Assembly (NCBI GenBank): GCA_040396955.1
Contig: JBBAWX010000012.1
Location: forward strand, 32,417 to 96,416
Length of the DNA: 64,000 nucleotides
Reading direction: 5' to 3'
From: UBA965 sp040396955
GTDB lineage: Bacteria > Chloroflexota > Chloroflexia > Chloroflexales > Roseiflexaceae
Within the stretch, counting starts at the first letter, position 1; each line of letters begins with the position of its first letter. Both the position numbers and the translations under genes were made by a program. Of this stretch, positions 26,551-34,900 are shown piece by piece. The notes beneath the pieces are model-generated. The model did no database searches. It worked only from the letters and a program-made list of their open reading frames with translations, and was not told the origin of the DNA.

Positions 26551-27774
26551 TTATGCCAAGTACGCCGCCAAGACCCGCGCGGCTCGGGCAAACGCCGGCT
26601 CTTCGGCCATCTGCAACGCAAGCTGTCGGGCGGCAAATCGGTATTCTGGCTGTAAAATAATCGGCTGCAATGCTGCCGTCAGACGCGCACTCGTCAACTT
26701 CCGGCGTGGCAACACACTCGCAGTCAGCTGTGCATCAAGCGCTCGTTGTGCCCAAAAAAACTGATCCACGCCACGTGGTACGATCACCGACGGCACTCCC
26801 TGGGCCGTCACCGAGTGCAACGTACCCATACCGCCGTGATGCAGCACCGCCGTGGCGCCCGCATATAGCAACCGAAAATCGAACGCCTCGCTCGACACAA
26901 ACACTCGGTCATCAGAGCGGTAACGAGATTTCAGGTGTGGTGGTATGTGCACAAACAAGCGCATGCCAACAGCGGCTGTAGCCGCAATAACCGCATCATA
27001 AAGGGCTGGAGCCTCATTGTGAGCCGGTGTCCCAAACGTGGCAACAACATACGGCAATCCGACCGCCACAAACCGACGCACCGGCGCCGGCAACGGTGCA
27101 CGCTCGGTAAATTCCCAGTGCCCGGTAATGGTATGCGTCCCTGCCATGTTTGACCAGGATGGCACGAGATGCCGTGAAAAAGCGAACAGCGCTGGTTGCC
27201 GTTGGATGTGCATGAGCCCACCCTCGCGCTGACCAACCGCAGCCTGCCACTGTTGCCACATCACGCGTTGCAAGAGCTGGTGACTCTGCTCGTTGGCTTG
27301 CCGCATCAATCGCGCCGGCCACAACGGCGAGGCAAAATCTGGTGTCGGTGCAACTGGTTGCAAAAGACCCCACACGACTGGCACCGCATTGCGCTCAGCA
27401 ATTGTAGCAGCCCATTGTGATGCCACACCGGCAACAACGACTGCTGATTGACGAATGATGTCCGTACCAGCCTCAATGAGCGGACGTAGCAACGGTCGCA
27501 TGGCACGCTGATAGCGTTGCGTGGCCACCCAACCTCGGATTACGCCATACTCTGTGGTCAATGCAGCGGCATATTGCGGATCGAGCAATAAATCCGTAGG
27601 ATCAGGCGGCAAACTATGCCATGGGATGCGATAACTCGAGACCCAACTACTCCACCGCGGACTAGTGGCGACCACCACCGGCACACCTTGACGGTGCAGA
27701 TACTGGGCAAGGGCCACATAGGGCTGGATATCGCCACGTGTTCCGCCAGCCACAAATAGAATCGGTTTAGGCAT
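26551..27774 (-). CDS. UGT/MGT-type glycosyltransferase
   Basis: A 407-residue GT-B glycosyltransferase of the GT1 type that glycosylates small molecules with nucleotide sugars. The N-terminal VAGGTRGDIQPYVALAQYL and the C-terminal donor-site HHGGMGTLHSVTAQGVP with PRGVDQFFWAQRAL are diagnostic. Relatives inactivate macrolides or decorate lipids and natural products. Its start overlaps the methyltransferase stop by eight bases, so the two are co-expressed. With neighbouring efflux pumps and a MarR regulator a detoxification role is plausible but unproven. Confidence 0.88.
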   Translation of the reverse strand: MPKPILFVAGGTRGDIQPYVALAQYLHRQGVPVVVATSPRWSSWVSSYRIPWHSLPPDPTDLLLDPQYAAALTTEYGVIRGWVATQRYQRAMRPLLRPLIEAGTDIIRQSAVVVAGVASQWAATIAERNAVPVVWGLLQPVAPTPDFASPLWPARLMRQANEQSHQLLQRVMWQQWQAAVGQREGGLMHIQRQPALFAFSRHLVPSWSNMAGTHTITGHWEFTERAPLPAPVRRFVAVGLPYVVATFGTPAHNEAPALYDAVIAATAAVGMRLFVHIPPHLKSRYRSDDRVFVSSEAFDFRLLYAGATAVLHHGGMGTLHSVTAQGVPSVIVPRGVDQFFWAQRALDAQLTASVLPRRKLTSARLTAALQPIILQPEYRFAARQLALQMAEEPAFARAARVLAAYLA

Positions 27775-28603
27775 CTTTTTTCAATACCATCCACGTATAG
27801 TGCACGGCACCACTCTGTAATGCATGCTGTAAGGCCATGCTACCAACCATCGAAGTTACCAACGGGTGCGTAGCCCAGTGTGTATAGGTGGTGGCCACTT
27901 TGGTTGCGAGTGCTGCCGGCAAAAGCCGCAACGTCAAGCCAGGGGTCAAATTGCGCACTTCGCACAGGTGGAAACCAGCCATCTGTGCCAAGCTCCGATG
28001 TTGCGCCACGGTCAACAAGGCATGTGCTCGCCAACCATCGCGAAACGCCGGTACCCATGGTTTTTCGGCGGCCCCTTCTGCCAACATGTCGTCGCAGATG
28101 CACAACAGTCCACCAGGGCGGAGACAGCGCATCGCCTCGGCATAAAACTGCCACGGGCTTTCACTATGGAGCAATGATTCAATGGCCCAAGCAACATCAA
28201 AACACTCCGTTGCAAAAGGCAATTGATGGTACGAGGCTTGGAGCACCGGTCGATGTAGACTCTGTGCAATGGAGGCTTGGTGTTGGCTGATCGTCACCCC
28301 GTGGAACGACGTCAATGAAGGCGCAAGCACTGCCATACGCGCCAACGAGGCCCCCACGCCACATCCGAGATCAAGCGCAGCACGAGCATCTGGCGCATAT
28401 CTGGTCATTGCCCGCTGTATCAACGCATGCACGGTATCGGTGGGGTGCACATCTGGTACATCCGCAAGTCGAAGTACACGATGAATAGCACCACTAGTAC
28501 GGGTGGCACCAAACTGCAAAAACCAAGCGGTTGTTGTATCATAGTAGTGTTTAACGTCGCTCGACTCCACGGTGTAGTCTGCTTTCTGCACTTCAGAATT
28601 CAT
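27767..28603 (-). CDS. SAM-dependent methyltransferase
   Basis: A class I methyltransferase of 278 residues. The SAM loop is ALDLGCGVGASLARMA, followed by GVTISQHQ, LPFATECFDVAWAIESLLH and RCLRPGGLLCICDD, which resembles the sterol/gamma-tocopherol small-molecule methyltransferases. The frame can be opened to a TTG at 28630; the ATG at 28601-28603 is preferred. The start lies only 21 bases from the divergent MFS start, and a likely -10 (TACAAT on the minus strand, 28618-28623) sits inside the inverted repeat at 28618-28631. Confidence 0.85.
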   Translation of the reverse strand: MNSEVQKADYTVESSDVKHYYDTTTAWFLQFGATRTSGAIHRVLRLADVPDVHPTDTVHALIQRAMTRYAPDARAALDLGCGVGASLARMAVLAPSLTSFHGVTISQHQASIAQSLHRPVLQASYHQLPFATECFDVAWAIESLLHSESPWQFYAEAMRCLRPGGLLCICDDMLAEGAAEKPWVPAFRDGWRAHALLTVAQHRSLAQMAGFHLCEVRNLTPGLTLRLLPAALATKVATTYTHWATHPLVTSMVGSMALQHALQSGAVHYTWMVLKKDA

Positions 28604-28617
28604 AGCACCCAATAAGG

Positions 28618-28631
28618 ATTGTACATGCAAT
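28618..28631. promoter_or_regulatory. Inverted repeat, putative operator between divergent genes
   Basis: ATTGTACATGCAAT, arms ATTGYA/TRCAAT around CA. On the minus strand it contains TACAAT, with TTGTGC 16 bases upstream, a possible promoter for the methyltransferase gene. On the plus strand it covers the ATG of the MFS gene. The core TTGYACATRCAA recurs at 30034-30045 and 59447-59458. Confidence 0.6.
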
Positions 28632-29917
28632 CACCGTTTGCACAATGGCTACGTGCAGTTGGCTTGCCACAATGGCTTGTGGCTCCGCGGAGCGGCGACG
28701 ACCGCAACGTCACGCGAGGAATGCTCGATGGACTCGGTGTTGGCGTGGTCGAAGGGGTGCGGGTCTTTATCCCTGTGCTATTTACCCGTCTTGGTGCCGA
28801 CCCACTCTATGTCGGTCTCCTTTCATCGATGCCCGCGGTGGCCGGATTGCTGTTGGCGGTTCCCATCGGGATGCTTATCAGTCGTTCCAACAATGTCATC
28901 CCGTGGTACGCATGGAGTCGACTACTCCTTTTTCTCTCGTACCCGATTATCGCCATCATCCCGCTCTTTTTTGATGCGACCACTGCCATTTTCCTGATGC
29001 TCGCCGTAGCCGGCTTGGCCACCTTGCCACAAACCAGCTTAACACTGGTGTTTAATGTGACCATGGGATCAATTATCGATGCAAGTCGACGCTACTTTTT
29101 GATGAGTCTGCGGTGGTCGATTTTGGGTGTCTGCAACGGCATTGCGGTCTACGTGGCTGGCCGTTATTTGGCCGCATATCCCGACATCACCAGTTATGCC
29201 ATTGTTGTCGGCGTGGCAACCATTTTTACCGGCTTCGCCTTTTGGCCGGCGAGTCGCTATGAGGTCCCCAGCGAACGCCGTGACTCCACACCAGCACCGG
29301 CTTCGCTCCGCGTCGCATTAGCAAATATTGCCTACTATTTACGCAATTTCCCCGAATTTCGCCTGTTTGTCATCTGCCAAGCGGTCTTCCAAGCTGGCAT
29401 CATCATGTCAGTGCCGCTCTTTCCTTTGCATTGGGTGCGTGTCCTTCATGCCGACGACAACGCCATCGGCACCGTGTCGATGCTCCAAAGTGTCACATTG
29501 TTGATTGGCTATCAGGTCGGTTCATTTCTGGCCACACGCTTCAATGCGCGCGTACGCATCTTGCAGGTCTGCGCCATTGCACTTAGCTGCTACCCATTGA
29601 TTACCGCTCTGGTCTCTAGCATGACCCCACTCTACTTTTTTGCCATCATCTGGGGAGTGGCCACCGCTGGTTTCGAACTCGTGCTCATCGACATCCTGCT
29701 CGACAGTTGCCCGCCTGGTGAGATTACCGCCGTCATGCCCGCGTATCAAATGGTCATGTTCATTGTCTCATTGCTGGCTCCCATCATCGGCACCGCCATC
29801 GCACGGAGTGCCGGGAGCACCGTGGCACTCATCGTTGCCGCTGCACTCCATGCAGTCGGTGCGTTGCTCTTCATTGGCTTCAAAATCGGCCATCGTTCCC
29901 CGGCGACAACTCCATAG
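28625..29917 (+). CDS. MFS transporter
   Basis: A 430-residue major facilitator with about 12 membrane helices; VFIPVLFTRLGADPLYVGLL opens the first helices and SRSNNVIPWYAWSR follows the second. No substrate motif recognised. The ATG at 28625 with AAGGA six bases upstream is chosen over TTG at 28619. Divergent from the methyltransferase/glycosyltransferase pair and followed by marR-DHA2. Export of the modified compound would fit the context, but this is inference. Confidence 0.88.
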   Translation: MQSPFAQWLRAVGLPQWLVAPRSGDDRNVTRGMLDGLGVGVVEGVRVFIPVLFTRLGADPLYVGLLSSMPAVAGLLLAVPIGMLISRSNNVIPWYAWSRLLLFLSYPIIAIIPLFFDATTAIFLMLAVAGLATLPQTSLTLVFNVTMGSIIDASRRYFLMSLRWSILGVCNGIAVYVAGRYLAAYPDITSYAIVVGVATIFTGFAFWPASRYEVPSERRDSTPAPASLRVALANIAYYLRNFPEFRLFVICQAVFQAGIIMSVPLFPLHWVRVLHADDNAIGTVSMLQSVTLLIGYQVGSFLATRFNARVRILQVCAIALSCYPLITALVSSMTPLYFFAIIWGVATAGFELVLIDILLDSCPPGEITAVMPAYQMVMFIVSLLAPIIGTAIARSAGSTVALIVAAALHAVGALLFIGFKIGHRSPATTP

Positions 29918-29994
29918 CTCGTTGCCCCCGTTGCACACATGCGCACGTCTCACCTGTATCGTATGCGGGGAGGGAGTCGTCACACCCTGCCTAT

Positions 29995-30023
29995 TTGACA
30001 AATGGGCAGATGCTCCGTATAAA
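29995..30023 (+). promoter_or_regulatory. Promoter of the marR-DHA2 operon
   Basis: TTGACA (29995-30000), 17-base spacer, TATAAA (30018-30023). The start of transcription would be near 30030, just before the inverted repeat at 30033-30046. Confidence 0.88.
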
Positions 30024-30032
30024 TAGCAATGA

Positions 30033-30046
30033 TTTGTACATACAAA
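30033..30046. promoter_or_regulatory. Putative MarR operator
   Basis: TTTGTACATACAAA: perfect six-base arms around CA, located at about +3 to +16 of the marR promoter, where binding of the product would block transcription. The core matches the repeats at 28618-28631 and 59446-59459. Confidence 0.7.
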
Positions 30047-30064
30047 GTATTTGCACGGAGGGCT

Positions 30065-30517
30065 ATGCAACAACGTGACTCACAGACACTGATACACACC
30101 ACTTCGCAGTTCGTCAATGCCATCTCGGATCAGTCATTTCGCGAAATGCTCGCCTATCTGCACCGTTCTGGCATTTCTTTGCCGCGGTACAGTGTCCTGC
30201 GCATCCTCGAGCGACAACCAGGGATGACCACATCGGCGCTCTCCGATGAGTTGCACCTCACGTTGGGGAGCACCAGCCAACTCATCGACCGCCTCGAACT
30301 CGACCAGCTCATCGTGCGCCAAGACGACCCGCACGACAAGCGCATTCGCCGGATTTACTTGCAAGAACAGGGGCTGCAGATTCTTCATCAGGTCCAGCAA
30401 ATTTCAACGACAATTATTATGTCAACAATCAATCAAGCACCACTTGCGTTGCAACACGAATTCGCCAGCGTGCTTGAGAAACTTCTTCCCTACACACAAA
30501 GGATCACTCGTGACTAG
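30065..30517 (+). CDS. MarR-family transcriptional regulator
   Basis: A 150-residue winged-helix repressor. PRYSVLRILERQPGMTTSAL leads into the recognition helix region LTLGSTSQLIDRLE and the wing DDPHDKRIRRIYL. MarR proteins dimerise on inverted repeats and release DNA on binding phenolic or drug-like ligands. GGAGGG precedes the ATG at 30065. Overlaps the efflux-pump start by eight bases; it probably autoregulates through the operator at 30033-30046. Confidence 0.92.
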   Translation: MQQRDSQTLIHTTSQFVNAISDQSFREMLAYLHRSGISLPRYSVLRILERQPGMTTSALSDELHLTLGSTSQLIDRLELDQLIVRQDDPHDKRIRRIYLQEQGLQILHQVQQISTTIIMSTINQAPLALQHEFASVLEKLLPYTQRITRD

Positions 30518-32339
30518 TGCATCAACCGTCGGCCATGAATATGCCGAAGACTTGCCCATGCGTACCAAAATCCTGATCATGGTAAGTGTAATGCTCGGGC
30601 TTTTCCTCTCGGCACTCGACCAGACCATCGTATCGACGGCCATGCCGGCGATTATTCGCGATCTCCAGGGGCTCGACTATGTCGCATGGACATCGACCGC
30701 CTATCTACTTGCTAGCACTGCCATGGTGCCCATTTATGGCAAACTCTCCGATCTATATGGACGACGCATCATTCTGCTCGTCGGCATTAGTATCTTCTTG
30801 GGTGGTTCTATTTTGTGTGGATTGTCGCAAGATATCTTCCAGCTCATCGGCTTCCGCGTCGTCCAAGGAATCGGCTCAGCAGCCCTCACATCGACGGCCT
30901 TTGCGATTCCAGCTGACCTTTTTTCTCCGGCCGAACGTCCACGCTACATGGGTATCTTTGGTGCCGTCTTTGGCGTCTCTAGCATCATTGGACCCTTTCT
31001 CGGAGGTTTTTTGACCGACGCAGTAAATTGGCGTTGGGTGTTTTATGTCAATCTTCCCATTGGAATAATCGCCCTCTTTTTCATCATTCGAGTCATGCCC
31101 TCGATGAGCCGAGGCATCAAAGCTGCCATCGATTACGCCGGCAGTGTCACACTGGTGCTCGGCATCGTCCCCCTATTGTTGGCACTCACCCTCGACAAAT
31201 CGCTCCATCCATGGGATTCTGCGCTCATCGTAGGACTATTTGTCATGGCAATCATCTTCATCGGCATCTTTTTGTGGGTGGAGCTTCGTGCCGAATCGCC
31301 CATCATCAATTTGGCGCTCTTCAAGGATCAGATTTTCAGCGTCACGATGTTTTCATCGTTCCTAAACGGGGCTGCATTTTTTGGCGCATTCCTCTTTTTA
31401 TCACTCTTTTTGGTCAATGTCCTAGGGGTCAGTGCCACAGAAGCTGGCAGTGCGCAGATTCCGCTGATGTTGAGCTTCGTGGTAAGTAGCATCATCGCCT
31501 CTCAGTTGGTGGCACGTACGGGGCGCTACAAGCCGATTATATTGTTCGGATTTGCCCTGATGCTGGTCGGGTTTTATTTCATGACACAGCTGAGCATGGA
31601 GATGCAGAGTCGCGACATCGTCTGGCGCATGATAATCCTCGGCATGGGGATGGGGCCGGTCGTACCGCTCCTCAATTTGGCCATGCAGAACGCCATGAGT
31701 CACCGTCACATGGGCACGGCCGTCGCCAACCGCCAGTTTTTCCAGCAACTCGGGCAAGCGGTAGGAGCTGCCGTCTTTGGGGTCATCTTGACGACCACCC
31801 TGACGCATCAGATTCAAACCGAATTGAGTACCGTGGTCACCCAGCTCCCACCCGCACTACAGTCACAATTCGACGTCACCACCTTACGGAACTCGTTGTC
31901 GGGCAGTGCAGACGACCAAGACAGCACTCGTTTCGAGCAACAAATCACTGCACGTGTTAATGCGCAGTTTGACGATCTCGAAGGGCAACTCACCGCCATT
32001 GCCAATGGTGACGAGGCAGCGAAAAGCACATTTCTTGCTGACAGCGACACAAGTGACGAACTCAAACAACTCGTCACAGCTGGGCAACTCAACGCCCAGA
32101 GTTTACCGCTCATCATTCAAGGAATTGAGCAGACAAGAGCGACAACGCTGGCACAAGCTAGCGCCATCGGTGCGGACATCCAACAGTCGCTGAAGCGGGC
32201 TTTTACCACCAGTATCGTCAACATTTACTTCAACGCCATCTGGCTTGTCATCATTTCACTCGTTACAGTCATCTTTTTGCTCCCAGAATTGCCCCTACGA
32301 ACAAGCAACCGCGACGAACCAATCGTCAGCATGGAGTAG
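30510..32339 (+). CDS. DHA2-family (EmrB/QacA) drug efflux MFS transporter
   Basis: A 609-residue proton-driven efflux pump with 14 helices. Motif LDQTIVSTAMPAIIRDLQG, then GKLSDLYGRR (motif A), GFRVVQGIGSAAL and the motif C-like stretch FGVSSIIGPFLGG identify DHA2. A hydrophilic segment of about 140 residues before the last helix is long for this family. The start is a GTG at 30510 with AAAGGA upstream, overlapping marR; the frame extension inside marR is not real. Expected to be repressed by the MarR protein. Confidence 0.92.
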   Translation: MTSASTVGHEYAEDLPMRTKILIMVSVMLGLFLSALDQTIVSTAMPAIIRDLQGLDYVAWTSTAYLLASTAMVPIYGKLSDLYGRRIILLVGISIFLGGSILCGLSQDIFQLIGFRVVQGIGSAALTSTAFAIPADLFSPAERPRYMGIFGAVFGVSSIIGPFLGGFLTDAVNWRWVFYVNLPIGIIALFFIIRVMPSMSRGIKAAIDYAGSVTLVLGIVPLLLALTLDKSLHPWDSALIVGLFVMAIIFIGIFLWVELRAESPIINLALFKDQIFSVTMFSSFLNGAAFFGAFLFLSLFLVNVLGVSATEAGSAQIPLMLSFVVSSIIASQLVARTGRYKPIILFGFALMLVGFYFMTQLSMEMQSRDIVWRMIILGMGMGPVVPLLNLAMQNAMSHRHMGTAVANRQFFQQLGQAVGAAVFGVILTTTLTHQIQTELSTVVTQLPPALQSQFDVTTLRNSLSGSADDQDSTRFEQQITARVNAQFDDLEGQLTAIANGDEAAKSTFLADSDTSDELKQLVTAGQLNAQSLPLIIQGIEQTRATTLAQASAIGADIQQSLKRAFTTSIVNIYFNAIWLVIISLVTVIFLLPELPLRTSNRDEPIVSME

Positions 32340-32442
32340 CACGTTTCGGCATCACCCCACTGGCAAGTGCACACACGGGTCAGTGGGGCATGCGGTACAA
32401 TGACACGCGAATGGATTGTTTTGTACAGCGATGAGAGTGCCT

Positions 32443-33483
32443 ATGCGCAACTGGCAACACATCCGGGTAACAAGTAGCGCGCCGGTGCGTATTTGTGATC
32501 TAGGTGGGTGGAGTGATACGTGGTTTGCCGAGCACGGCACCATTTGGAGTATTGCAGTTACACCGCGGGTGGAAGTCGAAATCGACGCGCGCCGCGGACC
32601 TAGCGTGACCCCACTGGTGCGCCTGCATGCGGTCAACTTCGCCACATGGTTGACGTTGCCCGACGATGCCCAGCAACACCCACTCTTAGCCGCCGCCGTT
32701 GCCGAAATCCCCCCACCGCCAGCATGTGCTACGACCATCACGCTCCACGCCGACATGCCGCCGGGTGGATCTACCGGCACCTCGGCTGCGGTGTCCGTGG
32801 CACTCCTTGCCGCCCTACAAGGCTTACAGGGCACAATTGGCACAGCCGCAGAGCTTGCACGGATGGCACATCGCCTTGAGACCGATCGCCTCCACATGCA
32901 AAGTGGCATACAAGACCAAATTGCCGCCGCATACGGTGGGATCAATCACATCGAAATGACGCACTATCCGCATGCCACCGTCCACGCATTACCACTTGAT
33001 GATGAGACACTTCACACCCTCGAATCACGCCTGTTGCTCTTTTATTTGGGCAAACCACACCAGTCGTCGGCCATCCACGAGCACGTCATTCAACGGTTGC
33101 ACGCTCACAACACGGTGCAACAATCACTGGAACCGTTGCGGTTGGCTGCTCGCCAAGCGAGTGACGCTGTGCGCTCTCACGATTGGCACCTGCTTGGTCG
33201 CCTCATGCAGGCCAACACGGAGGCGCAACGAGCGCTCCACCCGATGCTGGTGAGCCCGGTGGCCGATGATATTATCCGCATCGCCCAACGCCATGGCGTG
33301 TTGGGGTGGAAAGTCAACGGCGCTGGCGGCGACGGCGGGTCGTTGACACTGCTCTGCAACGACTCGTCAGTGGCGCGTCGCCAGCTCATCACCGATGTCG
33401 TGGCAACCCTGCACGAAGTCCGCCACATTCCCATCCACATCAGTCGCACTGGTGTGAACTGCCACACGGAGATACTCGCCTAG
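32443..33483 (+). CDS. GHMP-family sugar kinase
   Basis: A 346-residue GHMP kinase of the heptose-7-phosphate/fucose kinase type. RVTSSAPVRICDLGGWSDT is the N-terminal substrate motif, PPGGSTGTSAAVSVALLAAL the ATP loop, IQDQIAAAYGGINHIEM the third motif and GAGGDGGSLTLLC the C-terminal glycine motif. The likely substrate is a sugar. ATG 32431 is an alternative start; I prefer 32443 because of GAGAG upstream. A TACAAT box at 32396-32401 may be its -10. Followed 21 bases later by a DUF4432 gene, suggesting a small sugar-use operon. Confidence 0.83.
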   Translation: MRNWQHIRVTSSAPVRICDLGGWSDTWFAEHGTIWSIAVTPRVEVEIDARRGPSVTPLVRLHAVNFATWLTLPDDAQQHPLLAAAVAEIPPPPACATTITLHADMPPGGSTGTSAAVSVALLAALQGLQGTIGTAAELARMAHRLETDRLHMQSGIQDQIAAAYGGINHIEMTHYPHATVHALPLDDETLHTLESRLLLFYLGKPHQSSAIHEHVIQRLHAHNTVQQSLEPLRLAARQASDAVRSHDWHLLGRLMQANTEAQRALHPMLVSPVADDIIRIAQRHGVLGWKVNGAGGDGGSLTLLCNDSSVARRQLITDVVATLHEVRHIPIHISRTGVNCHTEILA

Positions 33484-33504
33484 CCCGAGAAAGGGAGCGT
33501 TTGC

Positions 33505-34581
33505 ATGTCAATCATTCACCTCACCCCGGCCATGTTTCAGTCCGTACCACATCTGCTAGTGCACACCACGTCATTCCAAGTCACCACGTTCACCTTTGCG
33601 AGTGGGGTGGCCGGCCTAAAAATGAGCAACAGCCGAGGAGAAATCGTGCTCCTGCCCTACCAAGGGCAACAAATCTGGTCGGCCACGTTCGACGGCAAAG
33701 AGCTGGGGATGCGCTCCATGTTCGATGAGCCACAAGCAACCAGTGCCTACTTGCACACGTACGGCGGATTTTTTATCCACTGCGGTGCCACGCGCATGGG
33801 GGTACCTGGCCCACACGACACACATCCCTTGCACGGCGAGCTTCCCAATGCCCGTTATCAAAAGGCCTGGCTCGAACTCGGCACGGATGAGCACGGTGAG
33901 TATGTGGCCCTGTCGGGTTCGTTCCGATATACCGTGGCATTTAGCGACAACTACGTGGCACAGCCCGAAGTGCGCATGTATGCCGATCAGAGCTTGCTCC
34001 GCGTACAACTTGTCGTCGAAAACCTCAAACAGACGCCAATGGACCTGATGTACTTGGCACACATCAATTTTCGCCCTGTGGATCATGCGAGTCTGCATAC
34101 CACTGCACCGACCACTCCGCAGGCAATTCGAGTACGCCGCAGTATTCCGTCGCACATATCACCGGCCCCCGGGTATGTCGACTTCATTGAATCGCTGGCA
34201 CAACACCCGGAGCAGGCGACCACCCTCACACCCGGGCTTGGCTTCGACCCCGAGGTTGTATTTACGATTGATGCCCAAGCCGACCGCCACGGATGGGCTC
34301 ATAGCGCCCAACTCTGTCCGGATGGGAGCGCCTGGTACGTGGCCCACCGCCCCGAACAACTCCCGTTTCTCATTCGCTGGATTTCACGGACGCCCGATCA
34401 AGACTGCCTTGGATTTGCCATGCCAGCCACGGCTGAGCCCGAGGGCTACACGGCAGAAAAAGCCAAAGGCAATCTGCGTCAGATAGCCGCCAAATCACAA
34501 TGGCGCTGTGATTTTGTGATTGGCCTCCTCGACGCTCAACAAAGCCCAAGCACCCTGGCACAGATTCGCGCTCTGCAATAA
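33505..34581 (+). CDS. DUF4432 galactose-mutarotase-like protein
   Basis: A 358-residue protein of the DUF4432 family, whose fold is that of aldose-1-epimerase. GGFFIHCGATRMGVPGP and HPLHGELPNARY carry conserved histidines and glycines; MYLAHINFRPVD and the late FAMPATAEPEGYTAEKAKG are family features. No secretion signal. AAAGGGAG precedes the ATG. It is co-directional with the GHMP kinase, so an anomer- or sugar-isomer-converting role in the same pathway is plausible. Closed by a strong hairpin. Confidence 0.8.
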   Translation: MSIIHLTPAMFQSVPHLLVHTTSFQVTTFTFASGVAGLKMSNSRGEIVLLPYQGQQIWSATFDGKELGMRSMFDEPQATSAYLHTYGGFFIHCGATRMGVPGPHDTHPLHGELPNARYQKAWLELGTDEHGEYVALSGSFRYTVAFSDNYVAQPEVRMYADQSLLRVQLVVENLKQTPMDLMYLAHINFRPVDHASLHTTAPTTPQAIRVRRSIPSHISPAPGYVDFIESLAQHPEQATTLTPGLGFDPEVVFTIDAQADRHGWAHSAQLCPDGSAWYVAHRPEQLPFLIRWISRTPDQDCLGFAMPATAEPEGYTAEKAKGNLRQIAAKSQWRCDFVIGLLDAQQSPSTLAQIRALQ

Positions 34582-34587
34582 AACGCA

Positions 34588-34623
34588 GCACCCCGCCGTT
34601 GCTTGTGAGCAACGGCGGGGTGC
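34588..34623. terminator. Bidirectional terminator
   Basis: A perfect 16-base stem (GCACCCCGCCGTTGCT and complement) with loop TGTG between convergent genes. On the minus strand it is followed within four bases by TTTTATT, so termination of the small membrane gene is convincing; on the plus strand no T run follows. Confidence 0.8.
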
Positions 34624-34635
34624 GTCAACACGCTA

Positions 34636-34884
34636 TCAGGAATGCGAACGCATGCGTTCGCGCACCAATAGCACGATGCCAACCACAAGTGGAACGATAC
34701 CCACCACAAGACCGACATTCACAGCCATGAGTAAGTAACTCGAGCTCTGCGCGGCGTACTGCTCCACCCCCGCTGCCAAGCGCTGATGATCGGCCATATC
34801 GACCGCTTGGAAGACGGCCAACCGAAACACCAGTGGCAGTAACGTCAAGGGAATTCCTACAAAAATCAACAACCGCGCCAACAT
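34636..34884 (-). CDS. Small two-helix membrane protein
   Basis: An 82-residue protein with two hydrophobic segments (LLIFVGIPLTLLPLVFRLAV near the N terminus and VGLVVGIVPLVVGIVLLV near the C terminus) separated by a polar loop. A good AAGGA precedes the ATG. It lies 16 bases after the aldo/keto reductase gene, probably in the same transcript, ending at a hairpin terminator. No family recognised. Confidence 0.6.
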   Translation of the reverse strand: MLARLLIFVGIPLTLLPLVFRLAVFQAVDMADHQRLAAGVEQYAAQSSSYLLMAVNVGLVVGIVPLVVGIVLLVRERMRSHS

Positions 34885-34900
34885 ACGACGTCCTTACTTC

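Noticed and set aside
30246..30509. N-terminal extension of the DHA2 pump inside marR
   Set aside because: Out-of-frame reading of marR; the GTG at 30510 with AAAGGA gives a normal DHA2 N terminus.
32355..32388. Hairpin after the DHA2 gene as a terminator
   Set aside because: Eight-base stem has an 18-base loop and no T tract; too weak to list as a feature.
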